Positions 10,862 through 22,296 of a stretch of 64,000 nucleotides of DNA are shown here, one piece after another. A model generated the notes under the pieces. It was not told the origin of the DNA and made no database searches. It worked only from the letters and a program-made list of their open reading frames with translations. Origin of the DNA: Bufo bufo (lineage: Eukaryota > Chordata > Amphibia > Anura > Bufonidae). Location: assembly GCF_905171765.1 (NCBI RefSeq), contig NC_053393.1, positions 61,907,371 to 61,971,370 of the forward strand, in the 5' to 3' direction. Within the stretch, counting starts at the first letter, position 1. Each line of letters begins with the position of its first letter. The position numbers and the translations under genes are program-made.

Positions 10862-11186
10862 AGACCCAGACTGAGGATGGATTTCCTCGGCACCCGTAGA
10901 AGGCAGTTACCTATGCCGTGCAAAGCATTGGGCAGCCTCTGCATGGCATCGGGCTACCTTGTCACCCATCGGGTCCCCGCCACAGTCAGCGCAGACAGCG
11001 GCATAGAAGGGGTTAATCTGTCGGCATTGGCTTTTACAGCGATGCCGGCGGATACAGCAGGGGCCTTGCTACCATGGACTGACAGGCCCCTACAGTGATT
11101 GCGCGTACTGCTCCGTACTATTGCGTCAAATTGCGGGAACGCAGTGGTTCCAAAGACGTAGTAGTACGTCATAGGTCAGGAAGGGG
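10862..11186. mobile_element. piggyBac-type non-autonomous fragment, right end intact
   Basis: Ends GTCAGGAAGGGG directly before TTAA (11187-11190), with GTAGTACGTC-like subterminal sequence as in piggyBac-type elements. The body (GGGCTACCTTGTCACCCATC, GATGCCGGCGGATACAGCAG) is shared with 11520-11855 and 21405-21800. No left terminus is recognisable. Confidence 0.6.
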
Positions 11187-11203
11187 TTAAAGTGCCTTTA
11201 TGT

Positions 11204-11500
11204 TCAGCCACTTTCCTCTGGTGGAGTTGAGAAGTCATGGTCAATCCAGGCCTTGTTCATTTTTATAAGAGTCAACCTGTCAGCATTTTCAGTTGACAGG
11301 CGGATACGCTTATCTGTTATAATGCCACCAGCAGCATTAAATACCCACTCAAACAATGCGCTGGTGGGAGGGCAGGCCAGCACCTCCAAGGGGTAGAGCG
11401 CCAGTTCATGCCACGTGTCCAGCTTTGACACCCAGTAGTTGCAAGGCACTGAGGGATCATTAAGGACTCTGACACGGTCTGCTATGTACTCCTTCACCAT
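11204..11500 (-). pseudogene. hAT transposase C-terminal fragment (dimerisation domain)
   Basis: Encodes about 98 aa of a hAT dimerisation domain (CNYWVSKLDTWHELALYP, VFNAAGGIITDKRIRLS). Sequence differs clearly from the two large hATs in this window, so it comes from another hAT family. It is wedged between two related piggyBac-type right ends and lacks its own termini. Relic only. Confidence 0.8.
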
Positions 11501-11519
11501 CTTCCAAAATGTTTCCCTC

Positions 11520-11855
11520 CTTGTGACAGTAGGCCTAAGAAAGGCATCGGGCTACCTTCCCTGCCATCGGGTCCCTGTCACAGCAGCGCTGGGACCTGAT
11601 GGACACCCGCACATGTCTGAAGCTTGCACGTGCCGCGGTCAACGCTGACCGCGGCGGTGCAGGGGTTAATGCGCCGGCATTGGTGATTTCACCGATGCCG
11701 GCGCATACAGCAGGGGTCCGGCTATAAGTGACTGCAAGACCCCTGCCCCCGATCGGGCGGGCGCAGATTTTGCACCCGCCCAATCACCATTAAGTCACTG
11801 GGCTTTAAGTCACGTCCAGATCTAATGTACATGTACGTCATCGGGCATTAAGGAG
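11520..11855. mobile_element. piggyBac-type non-autonomous fragment, second copy
   Basis: Body homologous to 10862-11186 and ending GGGCATTAAGGAG before TTAA at 11856-11859. The left end is not recognisable. GC-rich inverted motifs (CACCGATGCCGGCG, CGGGCGGGCGCAG) occur inside. Confidence 0.6.
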
Positions 11856-11931
11856 TTAAGTGGGAAATGTATCTAATGTAATGATGTACGGGGCCTTTTA
11901 CTGGAATACAGAATGATGATTGCATTTTATG

Positions 11932-11992
<61 letters not shown>
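11932..11992. repeat. (TA)n/(CA)n microsatellite
   Basis: Alternating TA runs with a central ACACACAC block. Simple repeat; no coding meaning. Confidence 0.95.
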
Positions 11993-11993
<1 letters not shown>

Positions 11994-12000
11994 TTTGTGT

Positions 12001-12137
12001 GTGTAAAACGCATGAAATCAGCCGGTTACATCATACATCTGTACCTCGCTGTGTGTATAAATATAAATATAAATATATATTCATGGTGAGGTAGAGATGT
12101 ATGATGTAACCGGCTGATTTGCTACATTTTACACCAG
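12001..12137. repeat. 137-bp inverted repeat (small foldback/MITE)
   Basis: 12015-12049 (AAATCAGCCGGTTACATCAT...) matches the reverse complement of 12086-12120 at 33 of 35 bases. Weaker complementarity continues outward to GTGTAAAA / TTTTACAC. The loop is TATAAATA-rich and the microsatellite abuts the left arm. Confidence 0.75.
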
Positions 12138-12229
12138 TTAATACCTAATCATTTGTAAAGGGATGAAATACTTATTTTCATAACTGTATATATACATTAC
12201 AGAGTGTTGGTGAGAGATACAAAAGTAAT

Positions 12230-12430
12230 GTAAGCATTGTATCTGGGCATTTTCTGTCTCGGAACTCTCTGATCCGCTCTGAATTCCTCCTCTTCAAATC
12301 TGACCATTTTTTATATGGCCATCCTAGGGTGATTGCCCTTAAACTTCCTCTTGAGCTCGGAATGGATCTCACTCACAATGGCCTGCTTCTCAGCGTGTAC
12401 ACGGGTCCGGTCATAGCTCCGCTCCAACAT
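12230..12430 (-). pseudogene. Myb/SANT-like DNA-binding domain relic
   Basis: Minus-strand codons give a block of the type ERSYDRTRVHAEKQAIVSEI followed, across a stop and frame change, by KKWSDLKRRNSERIREFRD. This is the layout of Myb/SANT-like domains found in Harbinger accessory proteins and derived genes. The piece is short and broken. A further minus-strand open stretch at 12501-12785 may belong to the same relic, but I cannot identify it. Confidence 0.5.
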
Positions 12431-14335
12431 GCACTGCAGGATAAAGATGCAAGCATATAATCCCAATTGTTTTTTAATACAAGTATTATAAATAATGTCC
12501 TCAGCAAAACATCAAAAAGTATTTTGTCTTCGAAGGAGAAATATTAGATTTAATGTTACTATTATAAGATGTGTTTGTATTGCGATTGTATGTGTGTGGG
12601 GTCTGAGCAATCGGATATTGGCCAGCTGAGCAGAGATGTACCTGTCTAGTGAAGTGACGGTATGGTATGGGGTGTAAAGCTGGTTCGCCTCCCCGTGGTG
12701 CACCCTGGGTAACTCTAAATGAACCAGCAAATACTGGCGGTAAGACGAAGAAAGCTTCTCCTGAGTCCTGAGCAACAGGACACAAACTCTAATCTATAGA
12801 CTGTATTTCTATGCTGTCCATACGTACATGCTACAGACATAGTGCTGTGATGTTACAACAATACTTAGTGCACCAATCAGTAATATTTACTTAGACCTGA
12901 TAAAAAGTGAAGTTAGATGTATTGTGAAAAAAAATTCGGATCATAAGTGGCGATTTTCGCAATCACGAATATTTTATAACACTCTATCTGCATATAAAGT
13001 GATTGGTCTGACATGCATGTGAAATGTAATCAAATATACTGGTGTATTGTGAAATTACTCACAGTGATCAGTAGTTCTTCCTCACTGTCTCGAAAATTGC
13101 TTCCGACCATCTTTTCCAATCGCCTCAAACTTCAGGTAGTTCAAATACAGTTGCTAGGCCATGGCACTTTTTGCGCATGCGTATTAAGCGAATTTGACAC
13201 TGTAATTTTATTAATAAAAAAAAAAGTGAACGAAGATGGCGAATTCGCGAATTCACGAATATATGATGAATATTCTGCCATATATTCGCGAAATATCGCA
13301 AAATCGAATATTGCCTCTGACGCTCAGCACTATTGAACACATATAACCGCCGAAGTGAACTGAGAATATATTTTTCTTTCTGTACTGAAATAGGCTACTA
13401 AACGCTTTTGCCACAAATAACTGCACCAGTGAAGTGTGTATATTTTTTTCTTTCTGTACTGAAATAGACCACTAAACTCTTTCAACACATATAACTGCAG
13501 AAGTAACATAGTATATAAGGCCGAAAAAAGACATTTGTCCATCCAGTTCGGTCTGTTATCCTGCAAGTTGATCCAAAAGAAGGCAAAAAAAAAACCTGTA
13601 AGGTAGAAGCCAATTTTCCCTACTTAAGGGGAAAAAAATTCCTTCCTGACTCCATTCAGGCAATCAGATAACTCCCTACTCTCTAGTAGCTATATCCTGT
13701 AATATTATTACACTCCAGAAATACGTCCAGGCCCCTCTTGAATTCCTTTATTGTACTCACCATCACCACCTCCTCAGGCAGAGAGTTCCATAGTCTCACT
13801 GCTCTTACTGTAAAGAATCCTTTTCTATGTTTGTGTACAAACCTTCTTTCCTCCAGACGCAGAGGATGTTCCCTCGTCACAGTCACAGTCCTGGGGATAA
13901 ATAGATGATGGGAGAGATCTCTGTACTGACCCCTGATATATTTATACATAGTAATTAAACCTCCCCTCAGTCGTCTTTCTTCTAAAGTGAATAACCCTAA
14001 TTTTGATAATCTTTCAGGGTACTGTAGACCCCCATTCCAGTTATTACTTTAGTTGCCCTCCTCTGAACCCTCTCCAGCTCTGCTATGTCTGCCTTGTTCA
14101 CAGGAGCCCAGAACTATACACTGCGTGCAGAATTATTAGGCAAATGAGTATTTTGACCACATCATCCTCTTTATGCATGTTGTCTTACTCCAAGCTGTAT
14201 AGGCTCGAAAGCCTACTACCAATTAAGCATTTAGGTGATGTGCATCTCTGTAATGAGAAGGGGTGTGGTCTAATGACATCAACACCCTATATTAGGTGTG
14301 CATAATTATTAGGCAACTTCCTTTCCTTTGGCAAA

Positions 14336-15332
14336 ATGGGTCAAAAGAAGGACTTGACAGGCTCAGAAAAGTCAAAAATAGTGAGATATCTTGCAGAGGG
14401 ATGCAGCACTCTTAAAATTGCAAAGCTTCTGAAGCGTGATCATCGAATAATCAAGCGTTTCATTCAAAATAGTCAACAGGGTCGCAAGAAGCGTGTGGAA
14501 AAACCAAGGCGCCCATGAACTGAGAAAAGTCAAGCGTGCAGCTGCCAAGATGCCACTTGCCACCAGTTTGGCCATATTTCAGAGCTGCAACATCACTGGA
14601 GTGCCCAAAAGCACAAGGTGTGCAATACTCACAGACATGGCCAAGGTAAGAAAGGCTGAAAGACAACCACCACTGAACAAGACACACAAGCTGAAACGTC
14701 AAGACTGGGCCAAGAAATATCTCAAGACTGATTTTTCTAAGGTTTTATGGACTGATGAAATGAGAGTGAGTCTTGATGGGCCAGATGGATGGGCCCGTGG
14801 CTGGATTGGTAAAGGGCAGAGAGCTCCAGTCCGACTCAGACGCCAGCAAGGTGGAGTACTGGTTTGGGCTGGTATCATTAAAGATGAGCTTGTGGGGCCT
14901 TTTCGGGTTGAGGATGGAGTCAAGCTCAACTCCCAGTCCTACTGCCAGTTTCTGGAAGACACCTTCTTCAAGCAGTAGTACAGGAAGTCTGCATCCTTCA
15001 AGAAAAACATGATTTTCATGCAGGACAATGCTCCATCACACGCGTCATAGTACTCCACAGCATGGCTGACAAGAAAGTGTATAAAAGAAGAAAATCTAAT
15101 GACATGGCCTCCTTGTTCACCTGATCTGAACCCCATTGAGAACCTGTGGTCCATCATCAAATGTGAGATTTACAAGGAGGGAAAACAGTACACCTCTCTG
15201 AACAGTGTCTGGGAGGCTGTGGTTGCTGCTGCACGCAATGTTGATGGTGAACAGATCAAAACACTGACAGAATCCATGGATGACAGGCTTTTGAGTGTCC
15301 TTGCAAAGAAAGGTGGCTATATTGGTCACTGA
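14336..15332 (+). pseudogene. Tc1-like transposase, broken
   Basis: Opens at ATG 14336 with a helix-turn-helix paired-like domain (LTGSEKSKIVRYLAEG, STLKIAKLLKRD). A frameshift near 14515 moves the rest to another frame. The catalytic domain follows: LWTDEMRVSLDGPDGWARGW at about 14745-14800, GVLVWAGI at about 14853, MQDNAPSH at about 15018-15043, and WPPCSPDLNPIENLW at about 15105-15150, giving a DDE triad of the Tc1 type. In-frame stops occur at 14976-14978 and about 15047. It ends GGYIGH with a stop at 15332. About 330 aa if intact, normal for Tc1. Confidence 0.9.
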
Positions 15333-15594
15333 TTTGTTTTTCTTTTGTTTTTGAATGTCAGAAATGTATATTTGTGAATGTTGAGATGTTATATTGGTTT
15401 CACTGGTAAAAATAAATAATTGAAATGGGTATATATTTGTTTTTTGTTAAGTTGCCTAATAATTATGCACAGTAATAGTCACCTGCACACACAGATATCC
15501 CCCTAAAATAGCTAAAACTAAAAACAAACTAAAAACTACTTCCAAAAATATTCAGCTTTGATATTAATGAGTTTTTTGGGTTCATTGAGAACAT

Positions 15595-18529
15595 ACAAAC
15601 TAAGAAGACAGGTTGGCATTAGCAGGAGGTGCTTCAAACCCACATGCAGTTGTGCATATATATAGGGGAGCAGATCCTGCATTTGTGGCCCGTTGCTAAT
15701 GGCAATCCCCAGCAAAATGCATACAATGGAGGATGCCCGCAGCGAACCACAAGTACCACAATAGACATCCTACACAAGGTAACAAGTGCGGATGTAATAA
15801 TTAATATAACAATATAACAAAACAATAACGAACACAGGTGCACTCTGCAGTAATACTAAATTCTCAAACTGATTTTAAAATTGAGAGATTAGTCAACATG
15901 TCCCACGGTGTAGAACATGTCTTAAGCCCGGACACAGTTTGAGAATTTAGTATTACTGCAGAGTGCACCTGTGTTCGTTATTGTTTTGTTATATTGTTAT
16001 ATTAATTATTACATCCGCACTTGTTACCTTGTGTAGGATGTCTATTGTGGTACTTGTGGTTCGCTGCGGGCATCCTCCATTGTATGCATTTTGCTGGGGA
16101 TTGCCATTAGCAACGGGCCACAAATGCAGGATCTGCTCCCCTATATATATGCACAACTGCATGTGGGTTTGAAGCACCTCCTGCTAATGCCAACCTGTCT
16201 TCTTAGTTTGTATATATAGATTTCTGGAGGTGTATAAACTCCTATTTAAATGTGCCTGTTTTCCATCTACAGGTCACATTAAGGTGCACCTGTGAGGCCT
16301 GGGACATATCAGCAAGTCTTGAGTGGGACTCACAGACTCCTCCCTCCTCCCATTGCAAGCATGGCCACATGCTGGAGGTAACTGGTGAGTTGTTTGTGAG
16401 TCGGCCCAATGCTCCTGTAATTTGCCCACTGGCTCCTGGTATTGCCCATATGGCTCAGGTAGGAGAGTGTAGGGTCCCGGGCTACTTGAGAAACCTTGTC
16501 GCGGTGTCCGGGCTTAAGACATGTTCTACACCGTGGGACATGTTGACTAATCTCTCAATTTTAAAATCAGTTTGAGAATTTAGTATTACTGCAGAGTGCA
16601 CCTGTGTTCGTTATTGTTTTGTTATATTGTTATATTAATTATTACATCCGCACTTGTTACCTTGTGTAGGATGTCTATTGTGGTACTTGTGGTTCGCTGC
16701 GGGCATCCTCCATTGTATGCATTTTGCTGGGGATTGCCATTAGCAACGGGCCACAAATGCAGGATCTGCTCCCCTATATATATGCACAACTGCATGTGGG
16801 TTTGAAGCACCTCCTGCTAATGCCAACCTGTCTTCTTAGTTTGTATATATAGATTTCTGGAGGTGTATAAACTCCTATTTAAATGTGCCTGTTTTCCATC
16901 TACAGGTCACATTAAGGTGCACCTGTGAGGCCTGGGACATATCAGCAAGTCTTGAGTGGGACTCACAGACTCCTCCCTCCTCCCATTGCAGGCATGGCCA
17001 CATGCTGGAGGTAACTGGTGAGTTGTTTGTGAGTCGGCCCAATGCTCCTGTAATTTGCCCACTGGCTCCTGGTATTGCCCATATGGCTCAGGTTGGAGAG
17101 TGTAGGGTCCCGGGCTACTTGAGAAACCTTGTCGCGGTGTCCGGGCTTAAGACATGTTCTACACCGTGGGACATGTTGACTAATCTCTCAATTTTAAAAT
17201 CAGTTTGAGAATTTAGTATTACTGCAGAGTGCACCTGTGTTCGTTATTGTTTTGTTATATTGTTATATTAATTATTACATCCGCACTTGTTACCTTGTGT
17301 AGGATGTCTATTGTGGTACTTGTGGTTCGCTGCGGGCATCCTCCATTGTATGCATTTTGCTGGGGATTGCCATTAGCAACGGGCCACAAATGCAGGATCT
17401 GCTCCCCTATATATATGCACAACTGCATGTGGGTTTGAAGCACCTCCTGCTAATGCCAACCTGTCTTCTTAGTTTGTATATATAGATTTCTGGAGGTGTA
17501 TAAACTCCTATTTAAATGTGCCTGTTTTCCATCTACAGGTCACATTAAGGTGCACCTGTGAGGCCTGGGACATATCAGCAAGTCTTGAGTGGGACTCACA
17601 GACTCCTCCCTCCTCCCATTGCAGGCATGGCCACATGCTGGAGGTAACTGGTGAGTTGTTTGTGAGTCGGCCCAATGCTCCTGTAATTTGCCCACTGGCT
17701 CCTGGTATTGCCCATATGGCTCAGGTTGGAGAGTGTAGGGTCCCGGGCTACTTGAGAAACCTTGTCGCGGTGTCCGGGCTTAAGACATGTTCTACACCGT
17801 GGGACATGTTGACTAATCTCTCAATTTTAAAATCAGTTTGAGAATTTAGTATTACTGCAGAGTGCACCTGTGTTCGTTATTGTTTTGTTATATTGTTATA
17901 TTAATTATTACATCCGCACTTGTTACCTTGTGTAGGATGTCTATTGTGGTACTTGTGGTTCGCTGCGGGCATCCTCCATTGTATGCATTTTGCTGGGGAT
18001 TGCCATTAGCAACGGGCCACAAATGCAGGATCTGCTCCCCTATATATATGCACAACTGCATGTGGGTTTGAAGCACCTCCTGCTAATGCCAACCTGTCTT
18101 CTTAGTCTGTATATATAGATTTCTGGAGGTGTATAAACTCCTATTTAAATGTGCCTGTTTTCCATCTACAGGTCACATTAAGGTGCACCTGTGAGGCCTG
18201 GGACATATCAGCAAGTCTTGAGTGGGACTCACAGACTCCTCCCTCCTCCCATTGCAGGCATGGCCACATGCTGGAGGTAACTGGTGAGTTGTTTGTGAGT
18301 CGGCCCAATGCTCCTGTAATTTGCCCACTGGCTCCTGGTATTGCCCATATGGCTCAGGTTGGAGAGTGTAGGGTCCCGGGCTACTTGAGAAACCTTGTCG
18401 CGGTGTCCGGGCTTAAGACATGTTCTACACCGTGGGACATGTTGACTAATCTCTCAATTTTAAAATCAGTTTGAGAATTTAGTATTACTGCAGAGTGCAC
18501 CTGTGTTCGTTATTGTTTTGTTATATTGT
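15595..18529. repeat. Tandem array of a 633-bp non-coding unit with 5' inversion and 14-bp TSD
   Basis: Flanked by TTCATTGAGAACAT at 15581-15594 and 18530-18543, so it arrived as one insertion into the right end of the Tc1. Forward units start at 15936, 16569, 17202 and 17835, each exactly 633 bp, followed by a 62-bp partial unit to 18529. 15595-15935 is 341 bp of the same unit in inverse orientation. In unit coordinates (first base of 15936 = 1) it spans about position 569 through the unit junction to position 276. The units are nearly identical, differing at a handful of sites. Open frames in the unit are short, occur on both strands and show no known domain. A 14-bp TSD with a 5' inversion resembles target-primed reverse transcription of a multimeric RNA. 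Confidence 0.93.
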
Positions 18530-20984
18530 TTCATTGAGAACATGGTTGTTGTTCAATAATAAAATTAATCCTCAAAAATACAACTTGCCTAATAATTCTG
18601 CATTACCTGTACACAGTACTCCATGTGTGGTCTGACCAGTGATTTGTAAAGTGGTAGGACTATGTTCTCATCATGGGAATCTAGGCCCCTTTTGATGCAA
18701 CCCATTATCTTATTGGCCTATTGGCAGCAGCTGCCTGACACTGGTTTTTACAGCTTAGTTTGCTGTTCACTAAAATTCCTAGATCCTTTTCCATGTGAGT
18801 ATTACCAAGTGTTTTACCATTTAGTATGTACGGGTGACTTGTATTATTCCTACCCATGTGCATAACCTTACATTTGTCAGTGTTAAACCTCATCTGCCAC
18901 GTATCTGCCCAAGCCTCCAATCTATCCAGATCCCTCTGTAGCAGTATACTGTCCTCTTCAGTGTCAATTACTTTACACAGTTTAGTGTCATCTGCGAAAA
19001 TTGATACTTTACTATGCAAGCCTTCTACAAGATCATTAATAAATATATTGAAGAGAATAGGGCCCAATACTGACCCCTGAGGTACTCCACTAGTGACAGT
19101 GACCCAATCTGAGTATGTACCGTTATTAACCACCCTCTGTTTTCTATCATTGAGCCAGTTACTTACCCACTTACAGACGTTTTCTCCCAGTCCGAGCATT
19201 CTCATTTTATATACTAACCTTTTATGTGGTACAGTGTCAAATGCTTTGGAGAAGTCCAGATATACGACATCCATTGATTCGCTGCTGTCAAGTCTAGAAC
19301 TTACCTCCTCATAGAAACTGATTAAATTAGTTTGACATCCCTCATGAAGCCATGCTGATATGGCATTATTTGCTTATTTTCATTGAGCTACTCCAAGATA
19401 GCGTCTCTTAGAAAACCTTCAAACAGTTTACCCACAAAGGATGTTAAACTTACCGGCCTACAGTTTCCGGGCTCTGTTTTTGGACCCTTTTTGAATATTG
19501 GCACCACATTTGCTATGCGCCAATCCTGTGGAACACTCCCTGTCAGTATAGAGTCCTTAAACATCAGAAATAAGGGTCTGGCAATGACATTACTTAATTC
19601 CCTTAGGATACTGGGGTGTATGCCATCCGGTCCTGGCGATTTGTCTATGTTAATCTTTTTAAGTCGCTGTTGTACTTCTTCCTGGGTCAGTCAGGGCACT
19701 TTTAATGGGGAATTTACTTTTACATTCTGCATTTCATCTGACAGTTTATTTTCTTCAGTGAATACAGTGGAGAAAAAAATATTTAGTAGCTTTGCTTTCT
19801 CCTCGTCGCTCTCTGCAACTCCCCCCTCATCACTCTGTAAAGGGCCGACACCTTCAGATTTATACTTTTTACCATTTATATAGTTGAAGAACATTTTAGG
19901 GTTAGTTTTGCTCTCTTTGGCAATTAATCTCTCGGTCTCTAGTTTGGCTGCTTTTATTAGTTTTTACATATTCTATTTTTTTCCTCAAAGTTTTTTAGTG
20001 CTTCCGTGCCACCCTCCTGTTTTAGTGATTTAAATGCTTTCTTTTTGTCATTTATTGCCTTCTTTATAGTTCTATTTATCCACATTGGTTTCTTCTTGTT
20101 CCTTAACCTTTTATTCCTATAAGGTATGTACAGTACCTCTCACAATTAGATTTTAGGATGCTTTTAAAAATATTATTTGGCTAAATTTAGCTTTTTTGAA
20201 GTTTTTTTTTCTCCCTGAACACTCTAAACTGAGAATATATTTTTCTTTTTGTACTGAAATAGACCAGTAAACACTTTTAGAAAAAATAAATGCACCAGTG
20301 AAGTGCATATATATTTTTCTTTCTGTACTGAAATAGACCGCTAAACGCTTTTGCCACAAATAAGTGCACCAGTGTAGTGCGTATATTTGTTTTCTTTCTG
20401 TACGCTTTCAGCACATATAACTGCAGAAGTGAACTGAGAATATATTTTTATTTTTCCACAGATATAAGCCACTAAAGGCTTTTCAACATAGCACTTGCAC
20501 CCCACAAATTGCTGGAATGATAGAGCTGTATAATGGCTATTTGGATCCCCAAATAATCTTTCCCTGCACTTGTAAATCGCTTTTCTAGCACTGTCCCTAG
20601 CGCCTTCTGACGTCTCTCCCTGCACTAAGATGCTATGAAATAATTTCTCCCTATCCTACCTGCACTTATAAATCGATTTTCAATTTGTTTGTTCACAATT
20701 AGGTTTTTCCTATTGCTGTCCCTAGCGCCTTCTCACGTCTATCCCTGCACTCAGAATGCTGGAAAATGGCAGAATCTAAAATGGCTGCCGTATTTATAGG
20801 GCTGTGACATCACAGGGCTGGCTGGCTGCTGATTGGCTTCATGCATGTCAATCTGGGTGATCCCACCTTCCCAGAGTTCCTTGCTGAGGAAATTCGCACT
20901 CGTTGCGAATCAAATTTTTCCTGAAATTCGGATCGAATTCCACTTTGTCAGCTTTGATTTGCTCATATCTAGCAGCAATAACTA

Positions 20985-21800
20985 ATATGTCTATATTTTT
21001 TGCACATTAAAAGCATTTTTGAAAATAATAAAATCTTGTTTTTGCATTCACATTTTCTGAGAGCCATATTTTTTATCTTTTTCAGTTGATTGCCTGATTT
21101 TTTGCAGGATGAAATGACGGGTTGATTGGTACCACTTTGGGGTACATACTACTTTTTGAACGCTTGGTATTACACTTTTTCTGAGGCAAGGTGACCAAAA
21201 CCGGCATACACCCGATGATATCTTTACAGAGCTGGTTGATATGGATTTTTCGATACATAATATGTCTATTTTTCTTTTTTTTCCTCTTTTTTTGCAATTT
21301 TATGTGACTTAATTATGGGAAAATGTTTTTCTTTTCAGTTGGAACTTTTATTTTTTATTATGTATAACACTTTTTATTTTACTTTTTTTTGTCCCACTGT
21401 GGGACTTTTGGGGGTACAATCCCCTCCGCAATGCATTACAATAAACTGACAGCCTGTTTGCGTGAGAGACACAGGGGCTGGGTCTCACAGGTTTCCGTAA
21501 AAGGCAAGCCCCGATGCCTGTGGAAGGCATTGGGTTGCCTTGTCAGCCATTGGGTCACTGTCATCGCATCACAGGGACCCAATGGGGACTGGGAAGGAGC
21601 CCCCTCCTGCCACAAACCCTGAAACTGTTATGGTTGACCGGGTCATACAAAGGGTTAAAGTGCTGGCATCTGTGTTTTCACCAATGGCAGCGTATACAGC
21701 AGCCCCGCCGATGATTGGCCATGTGCAGCTCTTGTACTCAGCCAATCAGGGTGCCGTACCTAAACAGTGCTGGGGCTTAAGTCACGTCCTGAGCAGAGTA
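20985..21800. mobile_element. piggyBac-type non-autonomous repeat, decayed
   Basis: 20990-21300 (GAGAGCCATATTTTTTAT, TTTTGCAGGATGAAATGACG, TTACACTTTTTCTGAGGCAAGGTGAC) resembles the long non-coding body at 30500-31330. 21405-21800 resembles the fragments ending at 11186 and 11855. No complete termini are seen. Confidence 0.55.
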
Positions 21801-22296
21801 TAAATGTAGCTGGTTCCTACACCGCCCTGAACATTGTAGGCTTAGGTCAAGCCCAGGAGAGGCAGTTCTGTTAGTGTTAGGGAGCCATCTGCAGAAGCCA
21901 CCTTGACGCCTGGTCGATGGGCCCAACACAAGTTTGATCAAAAATGTGAACAAAGAGCTTCTATTTTCTTCATTTATAGTTGGTATAATACCACTTTAAT
22001 TTACTATAATCCTTATTTTCCAGTTTTATTGTTTGTATGTGAAATGTGCTGCCATACCTGTTTTTGTTTGCTTCCTGCAGGCTAGCTTTATGGATGCGCA
22101 CCTGCGACTATGAATGTGGTAGTCTAAATTTTCATGTAGTACGTCCCGCAGCCTGTCGAGAAGGTATTAAAGTACTTATTGATTCTGGGGCTACTTGCAA
22201 TATTATGGACTTGGGTTCTTGGGAAATCCTTAGGAAAAGTTTTCTTGACTTAGTAAATTACTGTGCAAATGAACAGTGAACCTCTGAGACAATTAA

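Larger units (their letters stand above)
14119..18609 (+). mobile_element. Tc1/mariner transposon with IR/DR ends, TSD TA, carrying a retroposed array
   Basis: Starts CACTGCGTGCAGAATTATTA at 14119 and ends with TTGCCTAATAATTCTGCATT and ACCTG at 18609. Both ends are flanked by TA (14117-14118, 18610-18611). The TTATTAGGCAA motif recurs inside each end (14305-14315; about 15450-15470 in reverse), which is the IR/DR arrangement of Tc1-like elements. Without the 2.9-kb array inserted in the right inverted repeat, the element is about 1.5 kb, normal for the family. The insertion splits the LINE between its RT and C-terminal block. Confidence 0.9.
13683..20150 (-). pseudogene. LINE reverse transcriptase (ORF2-like), broken
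   Basis: The reverse transcriptase of a CR1/L2-like (Jockey-superfamily) LINE, which copies its RNA at a nicked target. On the minus strand: a linker upstream of RT at about 20100-19690; RT fingers at about 19680-19360 (SPGPDGIHPSILRE, VPIFKKG, NCRPVSLTS); palm with SGVPQGSVLGPILFNIFIND and the catalytic FADDT in the intact stretch 19274-18705; and, beyond the Tc1 insertion, the C-terminal block at 13949-13683 (RTVTVTREHPLRLEERRF, VRLWNSLPEEVV). Stops and frameshifts occur at about 19680, 19330-19280 and 14100-13950. The endonuclease domain is absent because of 5' truncation. Confidence 0.92.
13507..20205 (-). mobile_element. CR1/L2-like LINE, 5'-truncated, split by a Tc1 element
   Basis: A minus-strand non-LTR retrotransposon. 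Its 3' end (plus strand about 13507-13680) ends GTAACATAG in plus orientation, i.e. a CTATGTTAC-type terminus, as in amphibian CR1/L2-like families. The 5' end fades at about 20150-20205, inside the coding region, so the copy is 5'-truncated as usual for target-primed insertion. It lies inside a hAT minisatellite and is interrupted at 14119-18609 by a Tc1 transposon. Confidence 0.85.
12880..20971. mobile_element. Non-autonomous hAT with 76-bp minisatellite, split by a LINE
   Basis: The right terminus GATTTGCTCATATCTA ends at 20971 (TIR TAGATATGAGCAAATC), preceded by GAATTC/GATTCGAA-type subterminal repeats. The same AATTCGCGAATT-type motifs occur at 13220-13300, near the presumed left part. 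A minisatellite with a ~76-bp unit (TTTTTCTTTCTGTACTGAAATAG...) is found at 13335-13506 and again at 20210-20470, which shows one array split by the insertion between them. The exact left end is not resolved. Confidence 0.6.

Noticed and set aside
15629..18474. Repeated small frames of 62, 69 and 107 codons in the 633-bp units
   Set aside because: Short, on both strands, without recognisable domains; their repetition only reflects the tandem array. A weak coding role cannot be fully excluded without a genome-wide selection test.
15936..18529. Hammerhead ribozyme in the 633-bp unit
   Set aside because: I scanned both strands by eye for CTGANGA followed by a stem and GAAA. The closest hit, CTGGTGAG, lacks the conserved A and has no GAAA at suitable distance.
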